Positions 43,484 through 52,491 are shown, numbered from the stretch's first letter. The stretch is DNA of 64,000 nt from Microvirga sesbaniae (GCF_025460805.1 NZ_JAMXFJ010000012.1:1-64000); one strand, 5' to 3'. Notes: generated from the sequence alone by a model not told the origin. Program-made: numbers and translations.

Positions 43484-44952
43484 CACAACGTGTTGGCGCT
43501 CGGAGCCGGCGCGCGGGCTCCGATCGGTCGGTATCCGGGTCTCGGTGGGCGCGCGGCCGTGGCCGGCGCCGTGCCGTTTCTCATGGTGTCGAGGAGCTGC
43601 CCGAGCAGGCCGAGCGCATCCGCCTGATCGTCGTGGACGCCGGCCGGGAAGCGCAGCAGCTCCGCGACGAAATCGTTCGTCCAGGGCGCGGCGGCCGGGA
43701 CGTAGAGCCCTTCCATGGCCATTCGCCCGCGGATCGACTGGGCACGGACCGCCTTGTCCCCCCGGGTCGGAAACTGGGTGCGGGCGCAGTAGGCGCCGCG
43801 CTCCCGCGCGCGCTTGTCGAGGAAGGGCCCCACGCCGGCGCGGATCTGCCCCTGCTCCTCCGCCCATTCCCGGGGCTTCCACGTGAGGACGAGATCGCAC
43901 CAGGCCTCGACCCAGGCGTCGGACGCGGCCTGGCGCCGCCAGAGATCGAGCAGGTACATCCGGCCCTCCGGATCGAGACCGGCCACCACATGAACCGTGT
44001 AGTCCCCACCATCAGCAGTGACCGCGTAGTCCGACGCCCCGTAGATCCTGAGCGTTCCGGTCGGCGGCAGGGCCGCGACCGGGCGGATCCATTCGGCCCT
44101 GAAGTAGTCGCCGCCGTCGGGAACGGGGTTCTGCTGGTAGAGCGACGCCCATGTGCGCGGGTCCGCCGTCCGGCGCTTGGCCCGCAGCAGGTCCGCGTAG
44201 CCGTATTCGCCCTCCCACAGCCATTCGCCGGGCGCCCGTCCGAGCGGGTCGTTATCCTCCGCGACCGCCGGGAGGGAGATGATCTCGAGCCGCTCGCCGG
44301 TCGATTGCGCCCGGGCGATCCATCGGCCGGCTAGGTCGTCGTCGTGCCAGCGGGTCATGACGAGCGCCCGCCCGCCGCCCGGGACGATGCGGGTGTCGAA
44401 ATCGTCGTTGAACCACTCCCAGACCCGATTGCGGACCAGGGCGCTGTCCGCGTCCTGGCGCGAGCGGAACGGATCGTCGATCAGGCCGATCTTGGCCCGG
44501 AAGCCCGCGATGCCGGTGCCGACGCCCGCGGCGAGGTATTCCTGCCCCCGCGTGGTCATCCAGCGCCCGGCGGCCGAGCTCTCGCCCGAGACGCCGTAGC
44601 CGAGGGCCGTCCGCTGATTCAGCACCCAGCCCCTGACCTTGCGCCCGAACCGCTCCGCCAGCTCCGTTGAATGCGAGGCCGCGATGATATTTCCGGCATG
44701 GGGCTGGGCGAAGTACCAGGCCGGGAAGAGCTGCGACGTGTAGGTGCTCTTGGCGGAGCCCGGCGGCATGAAGATCAGAAGGTTCTGGATCTTGCCCTCC
44801 GCCAAGTCCTGCAGCTTGGTAGCCAGCAGACGGTGATGCGGCGCCGGCTCGAGCCCCGTCGCGCGGCAGAAATCGACGAAGGAGCGCCTGATCCGCCTAC
44901 GGCGCAGAAGCTCCCGGGCTGCGTCCTGTTGCGAGAGCGGCAAGGTCTTCAT
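43483..44952 (-). CDS. Phage terminase large subunit
   Basis: This is a 489-residue packaging motor. The N-terminal ATPase has Walker A PPGSAKST (63-70), Walker B in KIGLIDDPF and MTRWHDDDLAGRW. The C-terminal RNase H-like nuclease has YGASDYAVTADGGDYTVH and HDDQADALGLLGQLL with acidic metal ligands. Length and motifs are intact. Overlaps the small subunit by 56 bases. Confidence 0.92.
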   Translation of the reverse strand: MKTLPLSQQDAARELLRRRRIRRSFVDFCRATGLEPAPHHRLLATKLQDLAEGKIQNLLIFMPPGSAKSTYTSQLFPAWYFAQPHAGNIIAASHSTELAERFGRKVRGWVLNQRTALGYGVSGESSAAGRWMTTRGQEYLAAGVGTGIAGFRAKIGLIDDPFRSRQDADSALVRNRVWEWFNDDFDTRIVPGGGRALVMTRWHDDDLAGRWIARAQSTGERLEIISLPAVAEDNDPLGRAPGEWLWEGEYGYADLLRAKRRTADPRTWASLYQQNPVPDGGDYFRAEWIRPVAALPPTGTLRIYGASDYAVTADGGDYTVHVVAGLDPEGRMYLLDLWRRQAASDAWVEAWCDLVLTWKPREWAEEQGQIRAGVGPFLDKRARERGAYCARTQFPTRGDKAVRAQSIRGRMAMEGLYVPAAAPWTNDFVAELLRFPAGVHDDQADALGLLGQLLDTMRNGTAPATAARPPRPGYRPIGARAPAPSANTL

Positions 44953-45355
44953 CCGACAGGTCTTCCGGTTTCCGCAGCCCGCCCGGCTCGACCCTGTCCT
45001 TGAACATGCCGAGATGCTTGCCGATGAGCTCCAGCGCCTTCGCGGCGCCCGCGGCGTTGAACGTGAACGCGCCGGTCGGCTGGCCCTGGCGGTCGAGCAC
45101 GGGCTCCTGCCGCATGCACCGTTCGGCCATCTCGCGCAGCCGGTCCAGGACCCAGTCCTGGGTCAGCCCGGTGCGCGCGGAGCGCGCCTCCCGGGCGGCC
45201 GCGATCGCCGCCGCGATGGCGGGCTTGCGGAGATTCGCATGGCCGATCGGCGCCGCGCTGCGCGCGCTGTAGCCCGCCCGGCGCGCCGCCCCGGCGGCGT
45301 TCAGGTCCACGAGGTATTCCTCGACGAACCGCGTCTGCTTGTCGTTCAGGGCCAT
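44897..45355 (-). CDS. Phage terminase small subunit
   Basis: The 152-residue protein begins ALNDKQTRFVEEYLVDLNAAGAARRAGY, the classic terminase_2 helix-turn-helix. It would recognise pac DNA and recruit the large subunit. The ATG at 45355 was chosen; a GTG at 45367 adds four residues. Followed by the large subunit with overlapping frames. Confidence 0.9.
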   Translation of the reverse strand: MALNDKQTRFVEEYLVDLNAAGAARRAGYSARSAAPIGHANLRKPAIAAAIAAAREARSARTGLTQDWVLDRLREMAERCMRQEPVLDRQGQPTGAFTFNAAGAAKALELIGKHLGMFKDRVEPGGLRKPEDLSDEDLAALATGRSPGASAP

Positions 45356-45374
45356 GCGGGGATTCACCCATGTG

Positions 45375-45645
45375 GGGAGAGGGTGGTGTCACCGGCCCTT
45401 TCCACCTTCTCCACGTCATCACCGGGCTTGTCCCGGTGATCCCGATGCGGTGGAGCGCGGCGCCCTTCCGATCGGGATGGCCGGCACAAGGCCGGCCATG
45501 ACGTGGAGGGTGGTGTGACCCGGTGCGAACACCCTCCCACTGTCATCACCGGGCTTGTCCCGGTGATCCCGATACGAGAGGCGCCGCGCTTTTCCGTATC
45601 GAGATGGCCGGCACAAGGCCGGCCATGACGTGAGAGGGTGGTGGG
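45375..45645. repeat. Palindromic intergenic repeat array 11
   Basis: Two full units separate the lectin-like phage gene (45675-47000) from the terminase genes. No gene was seen in 45368-45674. Confidence 0.88.
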
Positions 45646-45674
45646 AGGGTAGCGGAAGGGCGAACGACGCGCGA

Positions 45675-47000
45675 TCACGGGTCCCACCGCGACGGCACCG
45701 AACAGGCCGGCAGGTCGCCGTTCGGCACCGGTCCCGGAAACACGATGACGCGCTCGACCGGTGCTTCCGCCTGGTGGACGCCGCCCCAGGTCCCGCACAC
45801 GAACATGTCCGTGTAGCCGTCGAAGACCGGGTGCGTGGAGGTGACGGACCCGACCGCGCCGCCGTTGACGGAGAGCGCCACCGCCCGGTCGTCGACCGAG
45901 AAGGCCGCGCAGAACCGGGAGCCGGGCGCCGGCAGGGGCACCCTCGCCGTGACGCCGGCCTCCTCGTCGAAGGCCCGGATCCGCAGCTCCATGGCGGCCC
46001 CGGCCTGGTCCGTGCGCAGCCCCAGGATGTGCCGCGGGGCGAAAGCGGCGCTCACGAATTCCACATGGGTGCCGAGCCTGCGGATCGCGGGCGGCATGCG
46101 CCCGATGACGATGCCCGTGAAGGCGTTGGTGACGCCGAGGCCGTCGAGGCTCACGTGGGCGTGCTCGAAATCGCGCGCCGCCGCCGCGCCCTCGGTCCGG
46201 ATCGGCGTCGTGGGGAACGGGGCGTCGCACCAGAGCGGGTTCCATGGCTCGATCTGCGGCACGGCGATGCGGATCCGTTCGTCGAGCGCGACCGAGCCGG
46301 AAAAATCCTGGTCCGCCGTGAGGAGGCCGACGATCTTCGCCGTGCCGGCCGGCGTGCCGACGAGGTTCGTGGCGGGCCGCGACCAGGCGGCCGCCTGCGG
46401 GAGCACGTTGCCGCTGTCGTTCGCGCCGAGCCCGATGGCGGAGCCGTTGAGCGCCTGGAGCGCGAGCCGCAGATCGAGCAGGTTGCCGGAGGTCTCGAGC
46501 AGATGCAGGAAGGCCGAGAACGCCCAGTTCTGGCCCGCCGCCGCCGGGATGTCCGAGAGCCCGCCGAAGCGGATCTGGAAGCCGCCGCCGGTGGCCGCGC
46601 CCCGCAGGCGCAGGTCGATGACGGGCAGGCCCTTATGGGTCGTGACGGCCTCCACCGACAGGGTCGTGCCGGTCGGGACGGTCACGGCCCAACCGGTCGG
46701 CAGCGCGCCGGGCGTGCCGGCGGCCGCGCCATGCAGCCAGGCGTTCGGCACCGCGTTGGTGGCGCCGTGCTCGAGCAGGAACCCGGCGCTGGTGCGCCGG
46801 GGCTCCGTGGCCTGCGTCAGGTGGTAGACGCCGTCGTGGTCCGGCGTATAGGCCTGGGAAGCCCGCCCGGCGACGTGGTCGGCCAGGCTGCGCCCATGGT
46901 AGAGATTGCGGACATAATCGAGGTCGAGCAGGGAGCCGACCGCGCCGCGCCGGCCCGCGACCGGGCTGCGGCTGCGCGACCTGAGGCGGGAGCGCAGCAT
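45675..47000 (-). CDS. Phage tail protein with lectin-like C-terminal domain
   Basis: The product is 441 residues. The basic N-terminus (MLRSRLRSRSRSPVAGRRG) is followed by the phage-typical LLDLDYVRNLYHGRSL and GVYHLTQATEPRRTSAGFLLEHGATN. The last third resembles a concanavalin/laminin-G-like beta sandwich (GRFCAAFSVDD-type pattern, ALSVNGGAVGSV, VERVIVFPG). It shares one base with the upstream stop. A carbohydrate-binding fibre or decoration role is likely. Confidence 0.7.
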   Translation of the reverse strand: MLRSRLRSRSRSPVAGRRGAVGSLLDLDYVRNLYHGRSLADHVAGRASQAYTPDHDGVYHLTQATEPRRTSAGFLLEHGATNAVPNAWLHGAAAGTPGALPTGWAVTVPTGTTLSVEAVTTHKGLPVIDLRLRGAATGGGFQIRFGGLSDIPAAAGQNWAFSAFLHLLETSGNLLDLRLALQALNGSAIGLGANDSGNVLPQAAAWSRPATNLVGTPAGTAKIVGLLTADQDFSGSVALDERIRIAVPQIEPWNPLWCDAPFPTTPIRTEGAAAARDFEHAHVSLDGLGVTNAFTGIVIGRMPPAIRRLGTHVEFVSAAFAPRHILGLRTDQAGAAMELRIRAFDEEAGVTARVPLPAPGSRFCAAFSVDDRAVALSVNGGAVGSVTSTHPVFDGYTDMFVCGTWGGVHQAEAPVERVIVFPGPVPNGDLPACSVPSRWDP

Positions 47001-47332
47001 CAGAGGCCCCTGCCGAGCGTGATGTAGAGCGTCGCCGACCCGCTCCGGCAGATGGCGGCCAGGTGGGTGGCGTCGGGCGGGATCCGGAAGGGCTCCGGGG
47101 CATGGCTGGGCGGGATCGGGATGCCGTTCGCCGGCGCGCCGTCGTCCGGAACGGCGGCCGCGACCGTGCTGCCCCCGAAGGCCACGAAGGCGGTGTCGTC
47201 GCCCGCGTTCAGGATGCGCAGGCTGCGGTCCTCGGTCCCGATCCTCGGATCCGGGAGCGCCGCCCGGGCGGTCGCGGTGCCGACGGCGAGCGCGACCGTG
47301 CCGCCGATGGGCGTGAAAACGTCCAAAGCCAT
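47000..47332 (-). CDS. Hypothetical phage protein
   Basis: The 110-residue beta-rich protein (TVALAVGTATARAALPD, RILNAGDDTAFVAFG, ATHLAAICRSGSATLYITLGRG) is similar in layout to small structural proteins next to phage fibres. The ATG at 47332 follows GAAAGG. It is coupled to the lectin-like gene by a one-base overlap. Confidence 0.65.
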   Translation of the reverse strand: MALDVFTPIGGTVALAVGTATARAALPDPRIGTEDRSLRILNAGDDTAFVAFGGSTVAAAVPDDGAPANGIPIPPSHAPEPFRIPPDATHLAAICRSGSATLYITLGRGL

Positions 47333-47445
47333 GAAGTCGGACCTTTCGGAGAGTTCGGGTTGTCTCACGTCTCGGCGCGGCGCGGCCAAGCCTGAATCCG
47401 GTTCCGCCCTATCTGGCAAAGAGGATGCGCGGTCCTGAGGAGACG

Positions 47446-47556
47446 ATGATGTTCGGCGATTTACCCACGGGACGACGCCACTACTGGATCGCGTTCACCC
47501 TGATCGTGATCGTCGGGCTGATCGGGCTGCTGCTGATGTGGACCTTCCACGTGTGA
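47446..47556 (+). CDS. Putative 36-residue membrane protein
   Basis: A very short plus-strand frame begins MMFGDLPTGRRHYW and then has one strong hydrophobic segment (IAFTLIVIVGLIGLLLMW) before FHV. GAGGAG lies 5-6 bases upstream of the ATG. It is oriented against the surrounding phage genes and overlaps the end of the frame at 47495. It could be a lysogenic small membrane protein. Confidence 0.5.
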   Translation: MMFGDLPTGRRHYWIAFTLIVIVGLIGLLLMWTFHV

Positions 47557-47773
47557 GATCGTGCCTGGGTCCGCATGCGCATCGGGAAGGGCTGTTCCCG
47601 TGAGCGATCGGCGCATCGCCGGCCAGCAGGGTCCGGGCACGCCGCAGGCGCTGACGGATCTCGTCCACCCACTCGACCATGGCGTCCGCGTCGCGCAAGG
47701 CGCGCGTCGGGGTGCGCCTCAGATCGTTCTCGAGCGCCGCGAGATCCGCCGCCACCGTGTCGATGAAGCTCAT
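47495..47773 (-). CDS. Hypothetical phage protein
   Basis: The frame encodes 92 residues from ATG at 47773. The first half is convincing (DTVAADLAALENDLRRTPTRALRDADAMVEWVDEI, about residues 5-39, helical). The C-terminal 30 residues are low-complexity Ser/Arg/Ala and lie opposite the small plus-strand gene, so the true end may be mutated. A hairpin with GCGCCCC arms lies just upstream. Confidence 0.5.
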   Translation of the reverse strand: MSFIDTVAADLAALENDLRRTPTRALRDADAMVEWVDEIRQRLRRARTLLAGDAPIAHGNSPSRCACGPRHDLTRGRSTSAAARSARRSRSG

Positions 47774-47809
47774 GAGGATGCTGGATGGTGAGGGGTGCAA
47801 AAACAGAAA

Positions 47810-47837
47810 GCGCCCCAAAGCCGTGAGGCCGGGGCGC
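47810..47837. terminator. Hairpin between A- and T-rich flanks
   Basis: Arms GCGCCCC (47810-47816) and GGGGCGC (47831-47837) enclose an inner GCC-GTGA-GGC stem. Flanks are CAGAAA and GATTTC. On the minus strand TTTC follows, so it could act as a weak terminator at the edge of the late module. Confidence 0.5.
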
Positions 47838-47899
47838 GATTTCGTTGAGGCTAGATTTCTGACATGTCCGACACCGGCTGTCAAGCCGCGAGAGCATCG

Positions 47900-48285
47900 T
47901 CGTCGGGATCACCGGGACAAGCCCGGTAACAACACCCTCCCACGTCATGGCCGGCCTTGTGCCGGCCATCCCGATACGGAGAAGCGCAGCGCCTCAAACA
48001 ATCGAGATCACCGGGACAAGCCCGGTGATGACGTGGAGGGTGGTGTGAGGCGGTGCGAACATCCTCCCCGTCATGGCCACCCTCCACCCTTGCCGCCACC
48101 CTCCGCCCTTCCCGCCACCCTCCACCCTTCCCGCCACCCTCCGCACGTCATGGCCGGCCTTGTTCCGGCCATCCCGATGCGGTGAGGCGCGGCGCCTCAA
48201 ACAATCGAGATCACCGGGACGAGCCCGGTGATGACGTGGAGACGGTGGCAAGGGACGGTGCGAACACCCTCCCCCGTCATGGCGG
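47900..48285. repeat. Palindromic intergenic repeat array 12
   Basis: Two to three units and three copies of the CACCCTCCRCCCTTSCCGC linker form the border between the prophage late module and the sugar-type importer. No gene was seen. Confidence 0.9.
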
Positions 48286-48438
48286 GCCGTTCAGCTTGCC
48301 GTTCCGGAGGGTCGGCGGTATGAACGGCGCGCAAACCGGCGGCGACGGGAGCGAAGGCTCGACAGGCCCTTGTTGCTCACGGTCGCGATGTCGGGCACGG
48401 CGCGGGCTCACGATGGCAGCGCTCTCTCGGGAGGAAAA

Positions 48439-49695
48439 ATGAGAACGACTTTGAAATTCGGTCTGGCCCTGGCCCTTGGCCTGGGCATGAGCGGCGGAGC
48501 GATGGCCCAGACGAAGGAGATCCGTGTCCTTCTGGCCAACCATCCGTATGGCGACATTCTCAAGGCGGCGATTCCGCAATTCGAGCAGCAGAGCGGCATC
48601 AAGGTCAATGTCGAGAGCCTGCAGGAAAGTCAGCTCACGACGAAGTTGACCACGGAGTTCGCCACGAACTCGTCCTCGGTCGATGTGTTCATGACGCGTC
48701 CGCTGCAGGACGGAAAGCTCTTCGCCAAGAACAAGTGGTACGAGCCCCTCACCGGCTACGACTTCTCGGATTACCCGGCGAACACGGTCAGCATCGTGAC
48801 CTACGAGGGCAAGCCGAACATCGTTCCGCTGGTCACCGAATGGCAGGTCCTGTTCTATCGCAAGGACCTTCTTGCCGCCGCGGGGATCAAGGTCCCGACG
48901 AATTTCGATGAGCTGGCCGCCGCCGCGGAGAAGCTCAACACCGGAGGCGTGGCAGGCCTCGCGTCCCGCGGCAAGGGCGCGGCGGCCGTCACGCAGCTCT
49001 CCAGCTACGTCTATAATTTCGGCGGTCAGTACCTCGACAAGGGCGTGGCGGTGTTCGACACGAAGGAAGCCGTCGACGGCATCCGCTATTACGGCAAGCT
49101 CGTCGGGAGCTACGGCCCCCGCGGCGTGACATCCATGTCGTGGGAAAACATCCTGCCCCTGTTCCAGGCGGGCCGTGTCGCCATGTGGACGGATGCGTCC
49201 GTCTTCTATGGACAGATCACCGATCCGGCCAAGACGTCGCTCGGGGCGGACAAGGTCGGCATCGCCAACTTCCCGGCCGGACCCAAGGCCCATTCTCCGT
49301 TCTACGCGACCTCCTGGGGCATCGCGATGGCGAGCCAGTCGAAGAAGAAGGACCTGGCGAAGACCTTCGTCGATTGGGCGACCAGCAAGGAGCTCGCCGC
49401 CAAGGCGATGGGGGCCAACATCACCATGGCCCGGACATCCGTGTGGGAGGATCCGGCCGTCGTCGCCAAGGTCGATCCCGGCCTCGTCGAGACCCGCGCG
49501 TTCGTGGCGAAGAACGGCACTCCCACCGACAGGCCTTTCATGAGCGCCGTCGGCGAGGCCCGCGACCTGATCGGCGAGATCGTTCTCGAATCGATCAACA
49601 CGAAGGGCGCGTCGCCGCAGATCGACGACATGGCGAAGGAACGTGTTGCCAAGGTCAACACGCTGCTGCGCGACACGGGCGAGTACGGACAGTAA
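48439..49695 (+). CDS. Sugar-type ABC transporter substrate-binding protein
   Basis: The product is a 418-residue SBP_bac_1 family periplasmic protein. A signal peptide covers about residues 1-23 (FGLALALGLGMSGGAMA). Core motifs are AAIPQFEQQSGIKVNVE, VDVFMTRPLQDG, VPLVTEWQVLFYRKDLLAAAGIKVP and MSWENILPLFQAGRVAMW. GGGAGGAAAA precedes the ATG. It heads an importer with two permeases. The family binds sugars, sugar alcohols or glycerol phosphates. Confidence 0.92.
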   Translation: MRTTLKFGLALALGLGMSGGAMAQTKEIRVLLANHPYGDILKAAIPQFEQQSGIKVNVESLQESQLTTKLTTEFATNSSSVDVFMTRPLQDGKLFAKNKWYEPLTGYDFSDYPANTVSIVTYEGKPNIVPLVTEWQVLFYRKDLLAAAGIKVPTNFDELAAAAEKLNTGGVAGLASRGKGAAAVTQLSSYVYNFGGQYLDKGVAVFDTKEAVDGIRYYGKLVGSYGPRGVTSMSWENILPLFQAGRVAMWTDASVFYGQITDPAKTSLGADKVGIANFPAGPKAHSPFYATSWGIAMASQSKKKDLAKTFVDWATSKELAAKAMGANITMARTSVWEDPAVVAKVDPGLVETRAFVAKNGTPTDRPFMSAVGEARDLIGEIVLESINTKGASPQIDDMAKERVAKVNTLLRDTGEYGQ

Positions 49696-49707
49696 GCTCG
49701 CCAGAGT

Positions 49708-49733
49708 GCCGTGCCGCCTTCGGGCGGCGCGGC
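49708..49733 (+). other. GC-rich stem-loop with UUCG tetraloop
   Basis: Inner arms GCCGCC/GGCGGC enclose TTCG, with an outer GCCG/CGGC pair. It lies between the binding-protein gene and the first permease, the same position as hairpins in the other three importers of this window. Confidence 0.65.
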
Positions 49734-49783
49734 CTCGATCCGGAAGACCCAGCGCCCCTGGCGCTTGCATCCCTCGAGAGTTC

Positions 49784-50662
49784 ATGAACCAGAACAGCTA
49801 CACGGACAGCAGCATCCGTTGGATCTATCCCCTGCCGGCGATCCTCTTCGTCGCGCTGCTGATGGTCTTTCCGGTCCTGTACACCACCTATATCAGCCTG
49901 ACGAACTGGACGCTGACGTCAGGCGCCGCACCGTCGTTCGTCGGCCTGAACAACTACGCTCAGGTGCTGGTCGAGCCGCGTTTTCTGCAGGCCTTGTGGC
50001 GCACGATGGTTTTCACCGTCTCGGCCGTGGCCGTGGAGGCCGTGCTCGGGGTGGCGGCCGCTCTGTTGCTGAACCGCGCCTTCGTGGGCCGGAGCGTGGT
50101 GAAGCTGCTGCTCCTCCTGCCGCTGGTCGCGACCCCGGTCGCGGTGGGCATCGTGTTCAACCTCTTCTACGATCCGACGATCGGCTTGGCGAACTACGTT
50201 CTGGAGTCGCTCGGGCTGCCGCCCAGCTCCTGGATTTCCGGCGCCGGCACCGTCCTGTTCTCCCTCGTGGTGGTCGATGTGTGGCAATGGACGCCCATGA
50301 TCACGCTGATCGTGCTCGCCGGCCTCGCGGCCCTGTCCGACGAGCCGGCGGAGGCCGCCCGCATCGACGGCGCGAGCGAATGGCAGATCATCAGGCTCAT
50401 CACGATCCCGATGGTGATGCCCGTCATCGTCACAGCCGTCATCCTGCGCCTGATCGATGCCCTCAAGACCTTCGACATCATCTTTGCGATGACGGGCGGA
50501 GGCCCGGGCTACGCCTCGGAAACGCTGAACCTCATCGGCTACAAGTACAGCTTCGAGTATTTCCGCATGGGGCAGGCCGCGGTCATCCTGGTGGTGCTTT
50601 TCCTGGTCGTCCTCGCCTGCAGCGTGGGGATCACACGGCTCAACAAGCGGACGGCAGCCTGA
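49784..50662 (+). CDS. Sugar-type ABC transporter permease (MalF-like)
   Basis: This 292-residue permease has six hydrophobic segments. It starts WIYPLPAILFVALLMVFPVLYTTYISLT, with FVGLNNYAQVL typical of UgpA/MalF-like proteins. The EAA loop is PAEAARIDGASEWQIIRLITIPMV. The ATG at 49784 was chosen over upstream in-frame starts that encode Arg/Pro-rich noise. It partners with the next permease. Confidence 0.92.
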   Translation: MNQNSYTDSSIRWIYPLPAILFVALLMVFPVLYTTYISLTNWTLTSGAAPSFVGLNNYAQVLVEPRFLQALWRTMVFTVSAVAVEAVLGVAAALLLNRAFVGRSVVKLLLLLPLVATPVAVGIVFNLFYDPTIGLANYVLESLGLPPSSWISGAGTVLFSLVVVDVWQWTPMITLIVLAGLAALSDEPAEAARIDGASEWQIIRLITIPMVMPVIVTAVILRLIDALKTFDIIFAMTGGGPGYASETLNLIGYKYSFEYFRMGQAAVILVVLFLVVLACSVGITRLNKRTAA

Positions 50663-50696
50663 ACGGCGGCATCCGGCGCGAGATAAAGAATTCGTC

Positions 50697-51509
50697 ATGA
50701 GAAAGCTTGGACTCGGAATTGTGTTCTACGGCGCAGTCGCCCTGCTGGTGGCGATCGTCCTGCTGCCCTTCCTCTGGATGCTGCTCTCCTCGCTCAAGAC
50801 CCAGGTGGACATCGTCGCGTGGCCGCCCAAGTTCGTCTTCAGTCCGACGGTCCAGAACTATTACAAGGTGTTCGAAGAGCAGGATTTCATCCGGTATTTC
50901 ATCAACTCGACCGTCGTGGCGTTCTTCGCCGTGGGCGTGTCGCTCCTGCTCGGTCTGCCGGCGGCCTATTCCATCGCCCGCTTTTCCCAGCGGCGGCTTG
51001 CGCTGGTGATCCTCCTGGCGCGGCTGATGCCGGGGATCTCGTTCCTGATGCCGTGGTACATCATCTTCTCCCGCCTCGGCCTGATGGATACCTACGTGGC
51101 GCTGGTGCTCAGCCACGTCCTGATCGCTCTGCCCATCGTGGTCTGGATCATGTCGAGCTACTTCGAGACGATTCCCATCGAGCTCGAGGAATCGGCGATG
51201 GTCGACGGCGCATCGCGCAACTACATCTTTCTCAAGATCATCCTTCCCCTGTCAGGACCCGGCATCATCACGGCCACGACCCTGGCCTTCATCTTCTCCT
51301 GGAACAACTTCCTGTTTTCCCAGGTGCTGAGCATGGAGAAGACCAGGACGCTGCCGATCGCGGTGTTCAACTTCCTCTCCTATGCCGATATCGACTGGGG
51401 CGGCGTCATGGCGGCGTCCGTGACCATCATGGCCCCGGCCCTCATCCTGACGATGGTCTTCCAGCGCTACGTGGTGAGCGGCCTGACCATGGGAGCCGTC
51501 AAGGGATAG
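50697..51509 (+). CDS. Sugar-type ABC transporter permease (MalG-like)
   Basis: The 270-residue permease has LLPFLWMLLSSLKTQVDIV at the N-terminus and the EAA-type loop IELEESAMVDGASRNYIFLKIILP near the C-terminus. The position-specific FSWNNFLFSQVL is typical of MalG/UgpE. The expected MalK-like ATPase does not follow. The next sequence is a repeat array, so an ATPase from another locus would be needed. Confidence 0.92.
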   Translation: MRKLGLGIVFYGAVALLVAIVLLPFLWMLLSSLKTQVDIVAWPPKFVFSPTVQNYYKVFEEQDFIRYFINSTVVAFFAVGVSLLLGLPAAYSIARFSQRRLALVILLARLMPGISFLMPWYIIFSRLGLMDTYVALVLSHVLIALPIVVWIMSSYFETIPIELEESAMVDGASRNYIFLKIILPLSGPGIITATTLAFIFSWNNFLFSQVLSMEKTRTLPIAVFNFLSYADIDWGGVMAASVTIMAPALILTMVFQRYVVSGLTMGAVKG

Positions 51510-51535
51510 AAGAGGGCCGGCCGTGTCCGACGGTT

Positions 51536-51880
51536 TCCCGCCCGCCTCGTGCCGGCCATCCCGCCACCCTCCGCACGTCATGGCCGGCCTTGTGCCGGCC
51601 ATCCCGATTGTTTGAAGCGCAGCGCCTCTCGTATCGGGATCACCGGGACGAGCCCGGTGATGACGTGGAGAAGGTGGTCAGGGTCGGTGCGAACACCCTC
51701 CCCCGTCGTGGCATCCTCCGCCCTTCCTGCCACCCTCCCCACGTCATGGCCGGCCTTGTGCCGGCCATCCCGATACGGAAAAGCGCAGCGCCTCTCGTAT
51801 CGAGATCACCGGGACAAGCCCGGTGATGACGTGGAGAAGGTGGCAAGGGCCGGTGATGACGTGGAGGGTGGTGGGAGCAC
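51536..51880. repeat. Palindromic intergenic repeat array 13
   Basis: Two full units and linkers lie between the importer and the phospho-signalling operon, in the place where an ATPase gene would be expected. No gene was seen. Confidence 0.9.
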
Positions 51881-51903
51881 GCCTCGCACATCCGCTCAGC
51901 GCT

Positions 51904-52491
51904 TCAGTAGTAATAGCCGCCGAGCAGGGATCCACCGACGAGCGAGAGCATCAGGAAAAAGCCGACGAGCAGGACCATCGCCAGGATGACGAAGCGCATC
52001 AGGCAGCCGCCCAAAGCCGCTCCGACCGGCGGCGCCTCGGGGGTGGCATAGGGCGCTCCCCGGGACAGACGGCCGGCACGGGACGCAGCCCTGAGGATCT
52101 CCAGCATTCTTGCGGTCCGCATGTCGCGCACCGCCGCGCCCTCGTCGCTTGCGCTTGGGTCCGGACCGGGAGGTCTCTCCCGTTCCCTGCGGCCCCAGGG
52201 CGTGGCGCCGGTTCTCGGACGCGGTGGCGGAGGATCGGCGCGCGGCGGCGCGGCGGGCGAGACCGTGATCCGTGGACGGGGCGGGGTGGCGGGCGGAACC
52301 GGCCTTGCGGCCGGACGGACCGGATCGCCGAACGTCGCGCCGCATTCCGGACACACGGAGGCATCGAGCCAGCGCCCGGGCTTGTGGTTCGTGCAGTAAT
52401 AGCGGACCTGCGCCTCGTGACAGGCTTCGCATTCGCCAGGGGTCGCCTTCGAGGTCCCGCAGTTCGGGCAACGCAGAATGACGCCGGTCAT
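51904..52491 (-). CDS. Zinc-ribbon protein with C-terminal membrane anchor
   Basis: The product is 195 residues. The first 55 carry paired CxxC knuckles (CPNCG, CEACH, YYCTNH, CPECGATFG), enough for two zinc sites. A Pro/Arg-rich disordered linker spans about residues 57-110. One membrane segment is near the end (MRFVILAMVLLVGFFLMLSLVGG), followed by GYYY. It overlaps the phosphatase stop by 4 bases and is last in the operon. It could tether the signalling complex to the membrane; that is inference. Confidence 0.7.
   Translation of the reverse strand: MTGVILRCPNCGTSKATPGECEACHEAQVRYYCTNHKPGRWLDASVCPECGATFGDPVRPAARPVPPATPPRPRITVSPAAPPRADPPPPRPRTGATPWGRRERERPPGPDPSASDEGAAVRDMRTARMLEILRAASRAGRLSRGAPYATPEAPPVGAALGGCLMRFVILAMVLLVGFFLMLSLVGGSLLGGYYY

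Larger units (their letters stand above)
33975..47773 (-). mobile_element. Defective prophage, late (packaging, tail, lysis) module
   Basis: Eighteen genes, all but one on the minus strand, run in the order terminase small and large subunits, portal, gp4-like adaptor, gp10-like tail accessory, fibre, ejection-like, fibre, endolysin, holin. This is the P22-like podoviral order. Scaffold and major capsid genes are absent after the portal. No integrase was found. Palindromic host repeats interrupt the module at 35.5, 37.7, 41.7 and 45.4 kb, which points to long residence and decay. Confidence 0.85.

Noticed and set aside
45364..46245. Minus-strand frame of 293 codons over array 11 and the lectin-like gene
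   Set aside because: Half of it is repeat translation, and the other half is a shadow of the 45675-47000 gene.
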